Shown here: positions 53,066 to 63,800 of the stretch, piece after piece
Layout of the letters: every line of letters starts with the position of its first letter
Position numbering within the stretch: position 1 is the stretch's first letter
Assembly (NCBI GenBank): GCA_003194525.1
Contig: NBIV01000208.1
Coordinates: 1-64,000, forward strand
Source of the DNA: Gracilariopsis chorda
Taxonomy: Eukaryota > Rhodophyta > Florideophyceae > Gracilariales > Gracilariaceae
DNA: 64,000 bases
Direction of reading: 5' to 3'
Notes under the pieces: generated by a model
The model's database searches: none
The model's input: the letters and a program-made list of their open reading frames with translations, nothing else
What the model was told of the DNA's origin: nothing
Made by a program: the position numbers and the translations under genes

Positions 53066-54400
53066 ACCCGGATGATCCGGAACATGCCGTCGAGGCTAGG
53101 CCAGAAACCTGGGACGAGGATGCTGATTTTGACGAACTACTCGCATCGCGAGATAAATCTGAGAACCCGTTACCGGGAAACTTTGTACCGGTATCACCGG
53201 AAGAAATGATCCGAGAACAATTCGGCGACCCATTCTGTACGAGGGTTCGTGCCCGTCTTAACGGTGGTGAAGATCTCCCTTTCGGGGTAAACGACAAAGG
53301 CTACCTCGTAAGGAAGGTCGAAGCCCGCCCACAGATTGTGGTACCTCATTCACTGCAGTCGCGGGTGTTACATCTATCACACTACGCCCCCATTGGAGGT
53401 CACCCAGGTGGGAGGAAACTCTACCTAACCCTGTGAAGGGATTTCTATTTGCCCGCCATGGCGGTGGATTCCTACGCAATCGTGCGGTTTTGCAGCGAGT
53501 TAGCGAAGAATCGCGTCAAGCTCCGCAAAAATGCGAAGAAGATGAAACTATTCCCCGCAAGGGCGCCGCTCGAGTTTATCGCGATCGATATTCTCGGACA
53601 ACTACTCACCACGAAACGTGGAAACAAGTTTCTACTTGTCATGACCGACCGCTTTTCTAAGCTGGTACGGACTGTCCCTCTTCGGAGGATAACCGCTCTC
53701 ACGGTGGCCCAGGCTCTGGTGACGCACTGGATTTTTGTCTACGGTCCCCCTGTGGAAGTGCTCTCCGATAATGGGAAACAGTTCGCGAGCAAGTTCTTCC
53801 AGGATTTTTGTCGCATCCTGGATGCCAAGAACTTGTTCGCGACTACCTATCTCCCCCAGTGTAATGGGCAAGTTGAACGGTTTAACCGGACGTTACTCGC
53901 GGCGCTACGTTCCTACGTCGCAGATCACCCAAAGAGCTGGGACATGTACGCTGATGCGTTAAACTACGCGTACAACACGCAGGTACACCGGACTACCGGA
54001 GTTTCGCCATTCGAGTTGGTTCTATCTAGAACAACCCCGCCTGTGGCGCTGGAACCCCAAGCTACCTTAGACAATTTCCCATCAGTGGGTATCTACTGGC
54101 AGCAATGGAAGCAATGGCTTTCCAAGCTGGTCCCGGCTGCGCGGAAGTCTATGGCACGGGCCCAAAACGCTTGCAAGCGGGATTTTGATGCTCGCTTGCG
54201 AGGGAAACCGTCCCCGATTTGGGCGAGTAACTACGTCTTCATAAGGAAGAAGTACTACGACCCGGAACGGGAGAAGCGCCATAAACTCTCGCCTGTGGCG
54301 GATGGACCATTCAAGGTCATCTCTGTAAACACCGACACTATCGTGATAGAGATGGGCGACATGCACGAACGGATTTCCCGTGATCGTGTTGTCCTTGCCC
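53056..54400 (+). pseudogene. Integrase region of E2
   Basis: H2C2 residues (HLSHYAPIGGHPGGRKLY), the core (FIAIDILGQLLTTKRGNKFL; PPVEVLSDNGKQFASKFFQD; QCNGQVERFNRTLLAALRSY) and the GPY/F module (LSPVADGPFKVISVNTD) are all present. The second acidic site reads SDNGKQF, the canonical form. Confidence 0.85.
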
Positions 54401-55920
54401 CTCCTCCCTCGTCAGAGGTAGTCCTGGATCCAGGCAACCCCGTTTCTACGGATTCTGCAACACCGAAATCAGCCGGGAGTACTAGGCCTACGGTATTACC
54501 ACACCCCAGCCGGGAACTCTCAGACCTAACGACCCTGTCGGACTCACCGGCTCAGCCGGGTAATTCGGGCCTCTCAGCGCCCGCCTCTACCATGCCCGCC
54601 CCCCTGGCACGAATTTACACCCGCCAGGCGGGGAATGTTCTCCCTTATCCCGCCGCTCCGTCTAAGGAGGGGGAGGAGAACACTCGTCTTCGAGGAACGA
54701 TATCGCCGTCGCAACGGGAAACACGTAACATACAGAACACTGACCGTGGAGCACATGGTATGTCACACGACACTAATCCCCCGTTCTCGGGCAGTGCTGC
54801 GCAACTACCGCACACCCCTGTCAGGGAAGGATCCCCGATACGGGAGTATGGTGACGATCGCCCCCAATCCCCTGAGCAGAGCGATGCATCAAAGCCGCCA
54901 TTGGCGGAAGTCCCCGCAGAAGCGGTCCAATTAGGTCCAGCAGACCCGCGCCCCGCGGAGAAGAGGCGCCCAGATACGCCAGCGCCGCTGGGAAATACCC
55001 ACACCCCTTGGGGAAAAAGGCAGCCAAGCCGCAGTCGAAGCTTCAGGCCCTGGCGCGCAAGCGCCAGAAATGCCTCCCGTCGTCGACGGAATCGAAGCCC
55101 CCGCTCCGGGGAATAATTTGCGCCGACATCCGCAACGCTGCGACGAAGAACCGAGGAACTCGGGAAGAACGCGCGCCATCGCACGCTCGAAACTGGTCGT
55201 ACCGGACGCTGCCCCTCCTCATGGAGACGGTGCACCCTGCTTAGCGGCAAGGCCCCTGAAAAGGGTGTCATCGGCAACTGCCTGGCACCCCTCAAAGGGG
55301 AATTTTAGCCACAATGCCGGTGTACCGGAGTTAGCCTTAGGCAACCCCCAGTAGCCAAGGACACCACGGCACAGCCGGAACGTATGGCAGAGAACGCTCG
55401 TGACCCCCGAGGGGAGGCGGAACGCTTACCAATCACCGTGTCGCACTGGACCCCGCAGGGGATGTCGCAAACACCGTTCCTGCATACGCGGCAAAAACCC
55501 CCCAAGCTCGCGGTTCGCGAAGAAGACCGCACTCGCGGAGTTCAAGTCCCCCGCCGGTCGGCGGTTCGCCCGGCCTACCGTGATGACGGGAACAACGACG
55601 CCCCTCTGGGGAATGACTTGCCGGTGAAAACCGTGACGCCACACACACTCTTGAGGGATATCTTCCCGCATGAGCAGCGGCCACTAGGACAGTGCATGGC
55701 AACGCCGGAGACATCGCCGACAACCCTGATGGGGGGCAACATACCGCACAGCGGGCAACCCTCGCAAGGGAGTACAACCACCACCCGGCACGGCCGGCAG
55801 GTGTACGAACGAGAGTTCGTAGTAGACCGACTTGTCGGACACAACTGGGACCAGGATGGTATTCTACAATACCGCGTCCGCTGGTACGGGTATGACCCCA
55901 GTGGGGATCAATTGAACACC
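54400..55920 (+). pseudogene. Linker and chromodomain of E2
   Basis: A Pro/Ser/Arg-rich low-complexity linker (STRPTVLPHPSRELSDLTTL and onward) separates integrase and chromodomain as in E1 but is shorter. The chromodomain core is at about 55800-55915 (EREFVVDRLVGHNWDQDGIL, QYRVRWYGYDPSG). It is a fossil. Confidence 0.7.
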
Positions 55921-56263
55921 TCCCACGGTCGCTGGTCGTGCGATACCACCGTCAAACGGGAACTGCAGCCCCAGCTACGCTGGTTAATGCCCAAGTCGGG
56001 TAAAGTTGCCGCACGAGCGGACCGCGATAGGAAAGGGATAACAAGGCAAGGTCCGTCGAAGACGGGGAACTCAAACGAGAATCACCGTTCTAAACGGGAA
56101 CGTTTATTCAAGCGAGCAGCTAGCTCCCAACAACACTATACTACAATAGCCGGCTATGCCAGGAAAGAAGAACCGGAGACGGTGCACGCGCTTTTATCAC
56201 CATTTTCGTCTGGGAACCCTCCGCGTCCGCGGTTGTTTTCCCGTCCTAGGGGGGTATATGTAG

Positions 56264-57091
56264 TGCAACGCCCTCAGGGAGGGATTCTTGGTACTTGAAC
56301 GCTTTCCCGATATTATCGGTTGTGTAGTGTGTATATGAACTACGCCCCATTATGGTGGATATGGACACGTGGGACACGGTTTTGGGTCAGTTGGCGGTTG
56401 GCCACAGTAGTGGATGTTGCCACAAAATGTGGAGTATTTTAGTTGATTATATTTATTATTTTCACACCCATTTCTGGGAAGCTAGTACTTAGTGCGACGG
56501 CGCACTGCCGCTGCACCAGTAAACCTTCCCCGACAAGGTACCCCAACCTGGGGAATTGGCTCGAGTTGTTACCGCTTGCGCGCGTGCTCTACTCCTCCTT
56601 GGAGGGAACCGCCGTGAACCACGGGACATCTAACCCCCTTGCACATCTAAAGAGGCCCATCCTTGGGAACATAATTGTTCCAATCACATTGGTGTTTCGC
56701 CCTGTATAGGGAGTCCTGTCCACCGGCATTGCCGTATTTGTTCGTCACTCTCGCGACTCACCTTCGCTCACTCGTCCTCCTTTCCCTTCACTCTCCTCCT
56801 TTCCCCCTTTCAGGGTAGTACATCCCGCTACCCGCGGCCCCTCCTGTGTGCACCCACTCACACTTCCCCACTTACGTGGAAACATACCTCTACTGAGGGT
56901 CACACCCCGCTCACGCGGATGCCGATTCTTCGCCTTCACCTCCTTGCGCAAGTCACGACAAGTGTCCCTGGTCTTACAAACCGGCTTCGCCATGACACCT
57001 CTGAGAGGGCTCTACCCAACTGGGTTCACCTCGTGAGAGGAAGATCCCGAACTTCTTTTGGTGTTTTTCCCCTTTGGGGCATTGCACCACA
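56264..57091 (+). repeat. 3' LTR of E2 (828 bp)
   Basis: It starts TGCAACGCCCTCAGGG and ends GCATTGCACCACA, preceded by a G-rich polypurine tract. It is followed by CCCTG, which does not match any 5-mer on the left side of E1 or E2. Confidence 0.9.
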
Positions 57092-57110
57092 CCCTGCCCC
57101 AAGACAACAA

Positions 57111-57161
57111 GTGATGCATCAACCGGGAACTGTCAAACACCATCACACTTTGATGCATCAC
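57111..57161. repeat. 11-bp inverted repeat next to E2
   Basis: GTGATGCATCA (57111-57121) and TGATGCATCAC (57151-57161) are perfect reverse complements separated by 29 bp. Each also contains the palindrome ATGCAT. A 12-A run follows at 57189-57200. The function is unknown. Confidence 0.6.
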
Positions 57162-57199
57162 ATCGTTCGAAATGTCAAACATTAGAGTAAAAAAAAAAA

Positions 57200-59642
57200 A
57201 GCTTAAGCATAGACGAAGACGACGAGAACGAAGTAAAAGAAAGGGAGTAAGTGCCTCACACTCACAAAACATCCACATATGGAGGCCAACAACAACACCG
57301 AGCGTAATGCCGTTAAACTCAGACTATTTTTCTTCTACTAGTGGCAATGACAGAAATAGGCTAGGCCCTCCATATAAACCCCGATGGATGCTCCGAAGTT
57401 CAAATCGGAGCGTCAACATCAAATTCCAACTATTTCAACCATTGCACCTTCGTTTCTAAGAAAGATGCGGCAAAACACGATTTTTTCTTGATTACTCGTT
57501 GCAGGTATTTAATGTTTCATAATTTTCTGGTGTAAAACTAGCGTAATTATCTGTTTCCAAGTTGTACCTACAAGCTGGACCATGTCCTTTGATAAGAACA
57601 AAATAGATTCCAGAATATGTGTCGATTAAAAGTAGATAGTCATGATATTTGCTATTTCTGTCGTATGTGCTTGCCATAATTCAAAGGGTATCTTTTGTTG
57701 CCTCAATGAAAAACAGATATGCACTTGTAGAAAGAATAGAGTACGATGATAATCGAACTCGACCTATAAATCGGAAAGAAGTGAGTTTTGCGTAGTTTGC
57801 GCTTGCCGAAAGCAGTTTCTCGTGTAGATGCCAATCACTTTTAAGCCCAAATTTTTATTCAGTGAGAAACCCTAAAAGTTTAGTACTTAAACGTTAATGA
57901 ATACCAGATATATGAAAGCGGGTTTCAAAAAAGTCTTGCTTGCACTATAGTAAACAAACATCTTTACCTACTGCTAATTGTTGCATTTATTGAAGTCTAA
58001 CCGTCAAAAGGTCAGCCACAACATATAGAGCATAACACATTACATAAAAGCTCAAGAAACAAGTTTTACTTATATCCTGTATATATCAATCACAAGTTTA
58101 GGATACGTGAAATTGTTCATTGTCGTTCTGTTTAGCATATTCTTCAATGGCTGGCTGTCGAAGGTCCACGTATACAATACGAGATGCATTAACCGACCAG
58201 CTAAGTTACATTTTTTAATCAACGATATGCGTCTGTACGGGAAAAGGGAGTAAAATAGGGACAATCGACTTCACACTGTCCGAACTGTTTCTTCTTAAAA
58301 TTTTCAGTGCATTCTAGAGTCCTACAAATCTTGGATGGTAGTTCTGCATTTTCACATCACTTTCGATGGAAAGCCATTTCTTCTGCATGCGCTGAGTACT
58401 GACAAGAGAGGTCGGTCATCGCACCCTGAGGTCCAATTATTCTCTTTCAGCCACAACATGAACAGAAAACTCGCCTTACCCTGCACCTGAAGGCACAAGT
58501 ATGGCAAAGTTTGCCTGCTCTATTTACTGTGGTCATAGGTTCAGACCACACATATATCAAATAAAACGGCTTAAAATCGTTTGAACCCAGTAAAACCTCA
58601 CTTCTTCTAGCCCAGAAACTGAACTCAGAAATATCTTTGTAGTAAACATAACCATGCGAAGTAATGCAAAGAAACTTAACATTAGAATTTCTGCAACACC
58701 AATTACATCGTGTGCATCTTGGTCTAAAGAAAATTAGTTTAGAAGAAGAATGGTGTAAGTGTATATATTGTACCTTCTTCTTGTATTCATGAAAATCCTA
58801 CCGTCTTGCTGTTTACGTCTTAGCAACTCTTTGTGAATGTAGTTAAAATGAGTGCAAAAGTTGTTCAGTTTATGTTTCTGAAACTCTTCCTCCGACTGCC
58901 AGACATCCGTCAGTCAGTCGCGCTCACCAATAAGATTCTTCTCAAATTTATGGTGCAGAAGCTTTATCGCAGGTGAATCTTTGGAAAGTCTGGACATGGT
59001 AATGATTCGGTTGTAAGAATGGAGAGACAAATATGATGGTTTTTGTCGACGGTCTGGCTTAAATCTCCATGATTTGTTGAAATATTCGTTTCACAAGACC
59101 GTCTCCAGAGTTTATTTTCTTATGTGGTTTCATGTACTTCAAGTAGTTTTAAACCTTTTTTTGCCAGTGCAAGAAAGGTCTGCCTTTTCTTTTATATTCT
59201 GTCATTTTCCGCATCTCTGGGGGAACTAGACAACACATGAGCTACATTTTGTTATTGTTACACCTTGATTGCTCGTATGGAAAGCAATTATTGGAACATT
59301 CAAGGCAAAACCCAGCATGTGCAACAATCCATTGCCTTTACAGTCCGCACAAACACCAACCAGAAAGCTCTTATTGGCAGCTGCCGAATACTTCTAGCGT
59401 ACCGATTAAAAGACAGTGGCTGAATTGCTTCTTGTACAAAGGATCACATATATGAGACCGTACGCAGATTTATATCTAAAGAGCAGAGATGGCAAATTTC
59501 TGGAACAAGTTCAGATGCAGCATATAAGTGGATCAGTTGTTCGAATTAATATTGCGTTTTCGAATGCAGGCCACATACAGCTTAAAATAATTAGAAAAAA
59601 ATTGTCTTCACATTCGGCAGTGGCATGTAATGAATAGCATGC
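57200..59642. other. AT-rich stretch without recognised genes
   Basis: Base composition changes sharply from the GC-rich E elements to AT-rich sequence. Frames are short on both strands. Two plus-strand frames at 59237-59455 and 59416-59637 have no motif I know. A minus-strand frame at 57492-57677 (SKYHDYLLLIDTYSGIYFVL) is protein-like but too short to assign. Confidence 0.35.
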
Positions 59643-60185
59643 CTCTCAGTCCTGCAATATGTTTGGCATTGGATACAAACTGCAAAAGAGATTTTTAAAG
59701 AAGCTGTTCGTTTTCATGGTGTCAAGCCGAGGTTGCTACCAACAGATCCTGCTTAAATTGCTCGCTGCTTCTCGGATGACGTCAAAGAAACCTTCAGCCG
59801 AGTAGATGTATATTGGTTCCAGATGGAATCTACTCACATCTTTCTAAAATTACTTGTCAAACGGAAGGTCATTCTTAGCACGGATAAAACCAGAACACTT
59901 CTCTGAGCAGTGATTCAAAATTGTTTCATTTGCCTTTCAACACTCATAAAACATTCTTCGAAGTTCTTAGGTAAAGAACCATTTCCACGCTATGACAGAC
60001 CTAATCATGCTTTCATGAAGCCTGGAAAAGCCCGAAAAATAAATCACATGGCACCAATGTCCCGAGACTCTCTGACAGAATCACTTTTTGGCATGTTAGC
60101 GGCTTTGATCGCTGCAATTTCCCAACGAGGTGAAATGAAATGCCCACAAGACGTTTACATCATTTCATATAGTTCAAAGTATTGA
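59643..60185 (+). pseudogene. Possible decayed gene of unknown family
   Basis: One frame (positions divisible by three) reads WIQTAKEIFKEAVRFHGVKP, LLPTDPA, a stop, FSDDVKETFSRVDVYWFQME, LLVKRKVILSTDKTRTLL, a stop, then 91 codons to 60185 (FICLSTLIKHSSKFLGKEPF, SRDSLTESLFGMLAALIAAI). The two stops fall inside otherwise protein-like sequence with no indel. I do not recognise the family. It may be a host gene decayed by substitutions, like BLTP1 and DDB1 here, or chance. Confidence 0.3.
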
Positions 60186-60834
60186 TTAGATATATTACGA
60201 GGCAACCTTCGGCTACCGGGGTTGTCGACTTAGACTACGATTGGAGCGTAGCGCCGCATTTGACTGCATCTATCAGTGTGTGTGCCAAAGCTGCATGTAA
60301 CGGAACAGCACGCGGCGTGCAAAGATTGTGTGCGAAGCACGTTAGCGCAGTTTTAGATGACCAAAACGCTTAATTACCATTTGCAAAACGCTTTGAAAGT
60401 CGCAAAACGTTAGCATTAGCTCTATGGGCATTAGTGCATGCCATCGGAGCGCGCCATAACAGGTCCATAGGTGTTATTTATTAAATATTGAAGGGGTTGG
60501 CCCTCGTTTTGGGACGCAGCTTTTGCTAGGTTGGACTTTTGAAAGCGGTCTTTGGCCATGGGTGGTGCTGTGCATCGCTGAATGACAGTGACTTCCGGGC
60601 ATCTGCAGGCCGCTTCTGCTCGCAATCGGTTGTAAAAGGCCTGCACACCAATGAGGTCCCCGGTGCCGAGAATGATTATAGAATATACAAGAGGAAGCGG
60701 CCTTCGGCCGCGGGCGGCGCTGCGCGCCGCGGTGGAGGAGTGATAAACAGCGGTGAGGAAAAAAGAGGGTGGAGAAAGCAAAAGCAGAAAAGCAAGTAGT
60801 TTAGTTCAATGAAAGAAGAATGCAAGAGATATGA
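60186..60834. repeat. Hairpin-rich sequence downstream of the Helitron gene
   Basis: Two strong tandem hairpins lie at 60697-60711 (GCGGCC-TTC-GGCCGC) and 60714-60730 (GCGGCGC-TGC-GCGCCGC), 105-140 bp past the Helitron stop. Two more occur at 60308-60320 (GCACGC-G-GCGTGC) and 60330-60340 (GTGC-GAA-GCAC). The word CAAAACG recurs at about 21-bp spacing near 60361-60410. A Helitron 3' end normally has a hairpin near a CTRR terminus; none of these has CTRR close by, so the 3' end is not fixed. Confidence 0.45.
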
Positions 60835-63800
60835 TTACGGTTGTGGAGGGATGCAGAACTGAATAGCTTCAGGCAGCACTGGGTTGGCGATGGGAACAGG
60901 CATGGGATGAATTGTGTGCGCATTTTCGGGTGTAAGCAGCGGATCATGCAGGAGCAGCACATGGTCGTTCCTTCGAACGCGCGACAATGCGACATACAAC
61001 TGACCTGCGCAGAAGAAGTTGGATCGTACATCCACAACCAAGCCATCCAAGGTTTTTCCCTGTCCTTTGTGAACTGTAGCTGCAAACGCAAGACGAATAG
61101 GGAACTGCCTTCGAATCATGCGAATGTCTGCGAAAGAAAACTCGAAGTCGATACGATGCAGGAGCTGTCGTTCGAGCACCTGTCCGTTCTCGTCGAATCG
61201 AGCCACCTGCATCGTAAAGTGATCTACACGCACGACTACGAACAGCTTTCCGTTGAGCACAGCCGGATGCAACACGTTCCGAATGACCATAACTGGCACA
61301 CCAATCTTCAAATCCAAGTTATGAGGAGGTACACCAGTAGGTGCATACTGATACGCAAACTCGGGAACAAAGGTATTGGTGACGTCGGGCTCTGAGTTTG
61401 GTACACGGTCAGGTTGTACCGTCGTAGCTGACGGAAGAGTGAAGCGTTCACCAGGAAACAGATCTAGCGCTGCCGCATTGTGTTCATCGACCAACTGATT
61501 TGTGGAGGCAATGAGCATTTTGCTGAGATCCACATCCTCCTTGCGTCGTGTTGTGAGCCACTTCCACAGGAATTGGTAGGCGGTTTGCATGCCACCGGTA
61601 GATCTGAGTGATAGCGGAGCGTTGTTGGATATTGTGTTTCGTGCAATGGAACGTAACAGCGACGCAAATGCAGGATCATCGGCTTGGCGTACTTGTTCCG
61701 TGAGGTACAGCACTTGAACCGAGCACAATATCCACAGATCACTCTTCCACGGCAATTCGTTGAGAATGTTTGTGTACACTCGTCTCACATTACCACTTGG
61801 CTCGGCCTCCATGTACACCTGCGGCACCACTGGAAGCAGCTGGGAGTAGTCGCCGGATAGAATGATGGTCAAGCCCCCAAACGGAGGCGGGTTTTCCATT
61901 CCACTGCAGCGAAGATCTTTGAGCAACGCATCCATGAGTTCGAAGAGCTTTCTTGAGAGCATGGACGCCTCATCCAAGACGAGCAGTTGTATTTCGCGTA
62001 GCAGTTCTGCACGTTGAGATCGGGGACCGTACTTTGACAAAGTGGCTGTAGTGTTGCTTGTGCTGTCCCTATCAGCTACACCCAGTCCGAGAAGGCTATG
62101 TAAAGTGCGGCCACCTTCGTACAACGAAGCTGCAATGCCTGTTGTAGCAGTCATTTCGGCCAGCATTCCTTCCGACTCAACGATATCACGAAGGAGGTTG
62201 AGCACGTATGTCTTTCCGGTTCCTGCGGATCCTTGCACAAAGAACACGTTTCCAGGAGTGCTTGTTCGCTCCTGCAGTGCCTGTCGTTGTTGCAATGCAG
62301 CAATGACGGTGTCAATGACTTGTCTTTGGTGAGGTTTTAAGGTGGCGTACCTTGACTGCAAAGTTGACGAATTTCGCACCACTCGTGCGTCTCGAGTTGT
62401 TGTAGCTCGATTCGCCTCAGTCAATGCTGTATGATCCTGCTGTAGGTGCTGGGAGAAGAAGCTGTGATCGCGAAGCAGTCGTCCTCCGTGCCGGTCTGAG
62501 ATTTCCACCACACGTCGATACATTTCTTGCTTTCGTTGCTGCTCATCTCCTGTATGTATGTCGCTACATAGTGCCTCCCAGTTTTCGACGGCCATTTTTT
62601 CTGGGTCTGCGCCTTGTTGGTATAGTGTAACAACCAGACGTCGTAGCTCTGAGGGCGTGCTGTATATCTGCACTGCTTCTTGGAATGCAATATCAAACTC
62701 GGATCCGTCCGCGAGCAGTCCGCTTACAATCGCAGTTTCACGATACGTTCCATACTGCTGTCCGTTGAAAGTCCTTGCGTCTTCATAAGAGCTCGAGCCG
62801 TGATTCATGAGCAGCAAGCGCAGAGCAAAGAGCTCAATGGCCGACGGTGAAACACCTCTGATCCTTGCGACACACTGCTCGTCGTCCGTGCGCTCTACCA
62901 CGTACATGGGCGGATCGCAGTCGTCTGTGGGCACCTGAGTGCTGTCTCCGTCGTATTGGTTAAGCACGCGGGCTGGAAGCGTGCGATACAATCGCACTTT
63001 TTCAAAGTACGAAAGGTAGTCGAGGTTCGCGTATGCTTCGGGCCTTGCAAAGTATCTCTCCAGTGTAGACGGCTGTGATGCAGAAAAGAGCTGGTTTGGA
63101 CCTCTCAGCAGAAATTTGCGCTCTCCTTCCAAGTGAATGGCCAGTCGCTCTACTTTTGGTACGATGTGAACATGTCGAAACTCGAAAAGTCTCCAAGCTG
63201 CATTGACGGCGCCCACCACACGCGCTCGCATGTATGCACGAATGTCGTTCTGCACCTGTGGCTCTTGTTGCTGCTCGTTGTGTGTGCCTGTCTCGTTAGC
63301 ATCACTCACATTGAGCACCACCTCCTGAGCTTTGGGCTGCTTAAACGCGTACTTCATCAGATAAGCCACTGCGCCCCCTCCTTGCGTGCGTTCTACGTTG
63401 ATATGAGAGCGGTACTTCTTGGTCAGTGTTGGGTTGTATGGCACAATCTTGAGGTCTTCTTGCCTTCTTCTGCGGTAAATCACGCGATTCGTGCCTTCTT
63501 CAATGTACGTCTCCGCCACAATCATATTGCTGTCGTATCCAAACTTGCACCGCCCAGCGCGATTCCGGCAATAGGTGGAGTGGCGGTGCCTGTGCATGGA
63601 ACGAATGAGAGCACGCAACGCGTCGTCTTCGCCTGGAAGGGGAAGTTCTGCACGAATGAGCTCGTCGATCACATCAACGTCTTCAATCACGCCTCCTTCG
63701 AGCCACACGAGCATGTGGTGATGAGGCACATTGCGCTCTTGAAACTCGAGCTTTGATGCAAGCCCCAGGCACTTCAATCCAAAGATCTGCTCCGAGTTCT

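Larger units (their letters stand above)
47706..57091 (+). mobile_element. Chromovirus E2, tandem to E1, with partial 5' LTR
   Basis: This is a second copy of the same family in the same orientation. Its 5' LTR lacks the first 330-340 bp and abuts E1's 3' LTR without spacer. Gag, protease, RT, RNase H, integrase, linker, chromodomain and a full 3' LTR follow. Its LTR remnants are more alike to each other than to E1's in several indel patterns, so E2 is a separate insertion and not a simple tandem duplicate. It carries somewhat more breaks than E1 and shares some of them, which suggests descent from a common, already imperfect source copy. Confidence 0.9.

Noticed and set aside
60431-60781. 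Minus-strand frame of 116 codons past the Helitron
   Set aside because: It runs through the GC hairpins, and its residues show low complexity there with no family motif.
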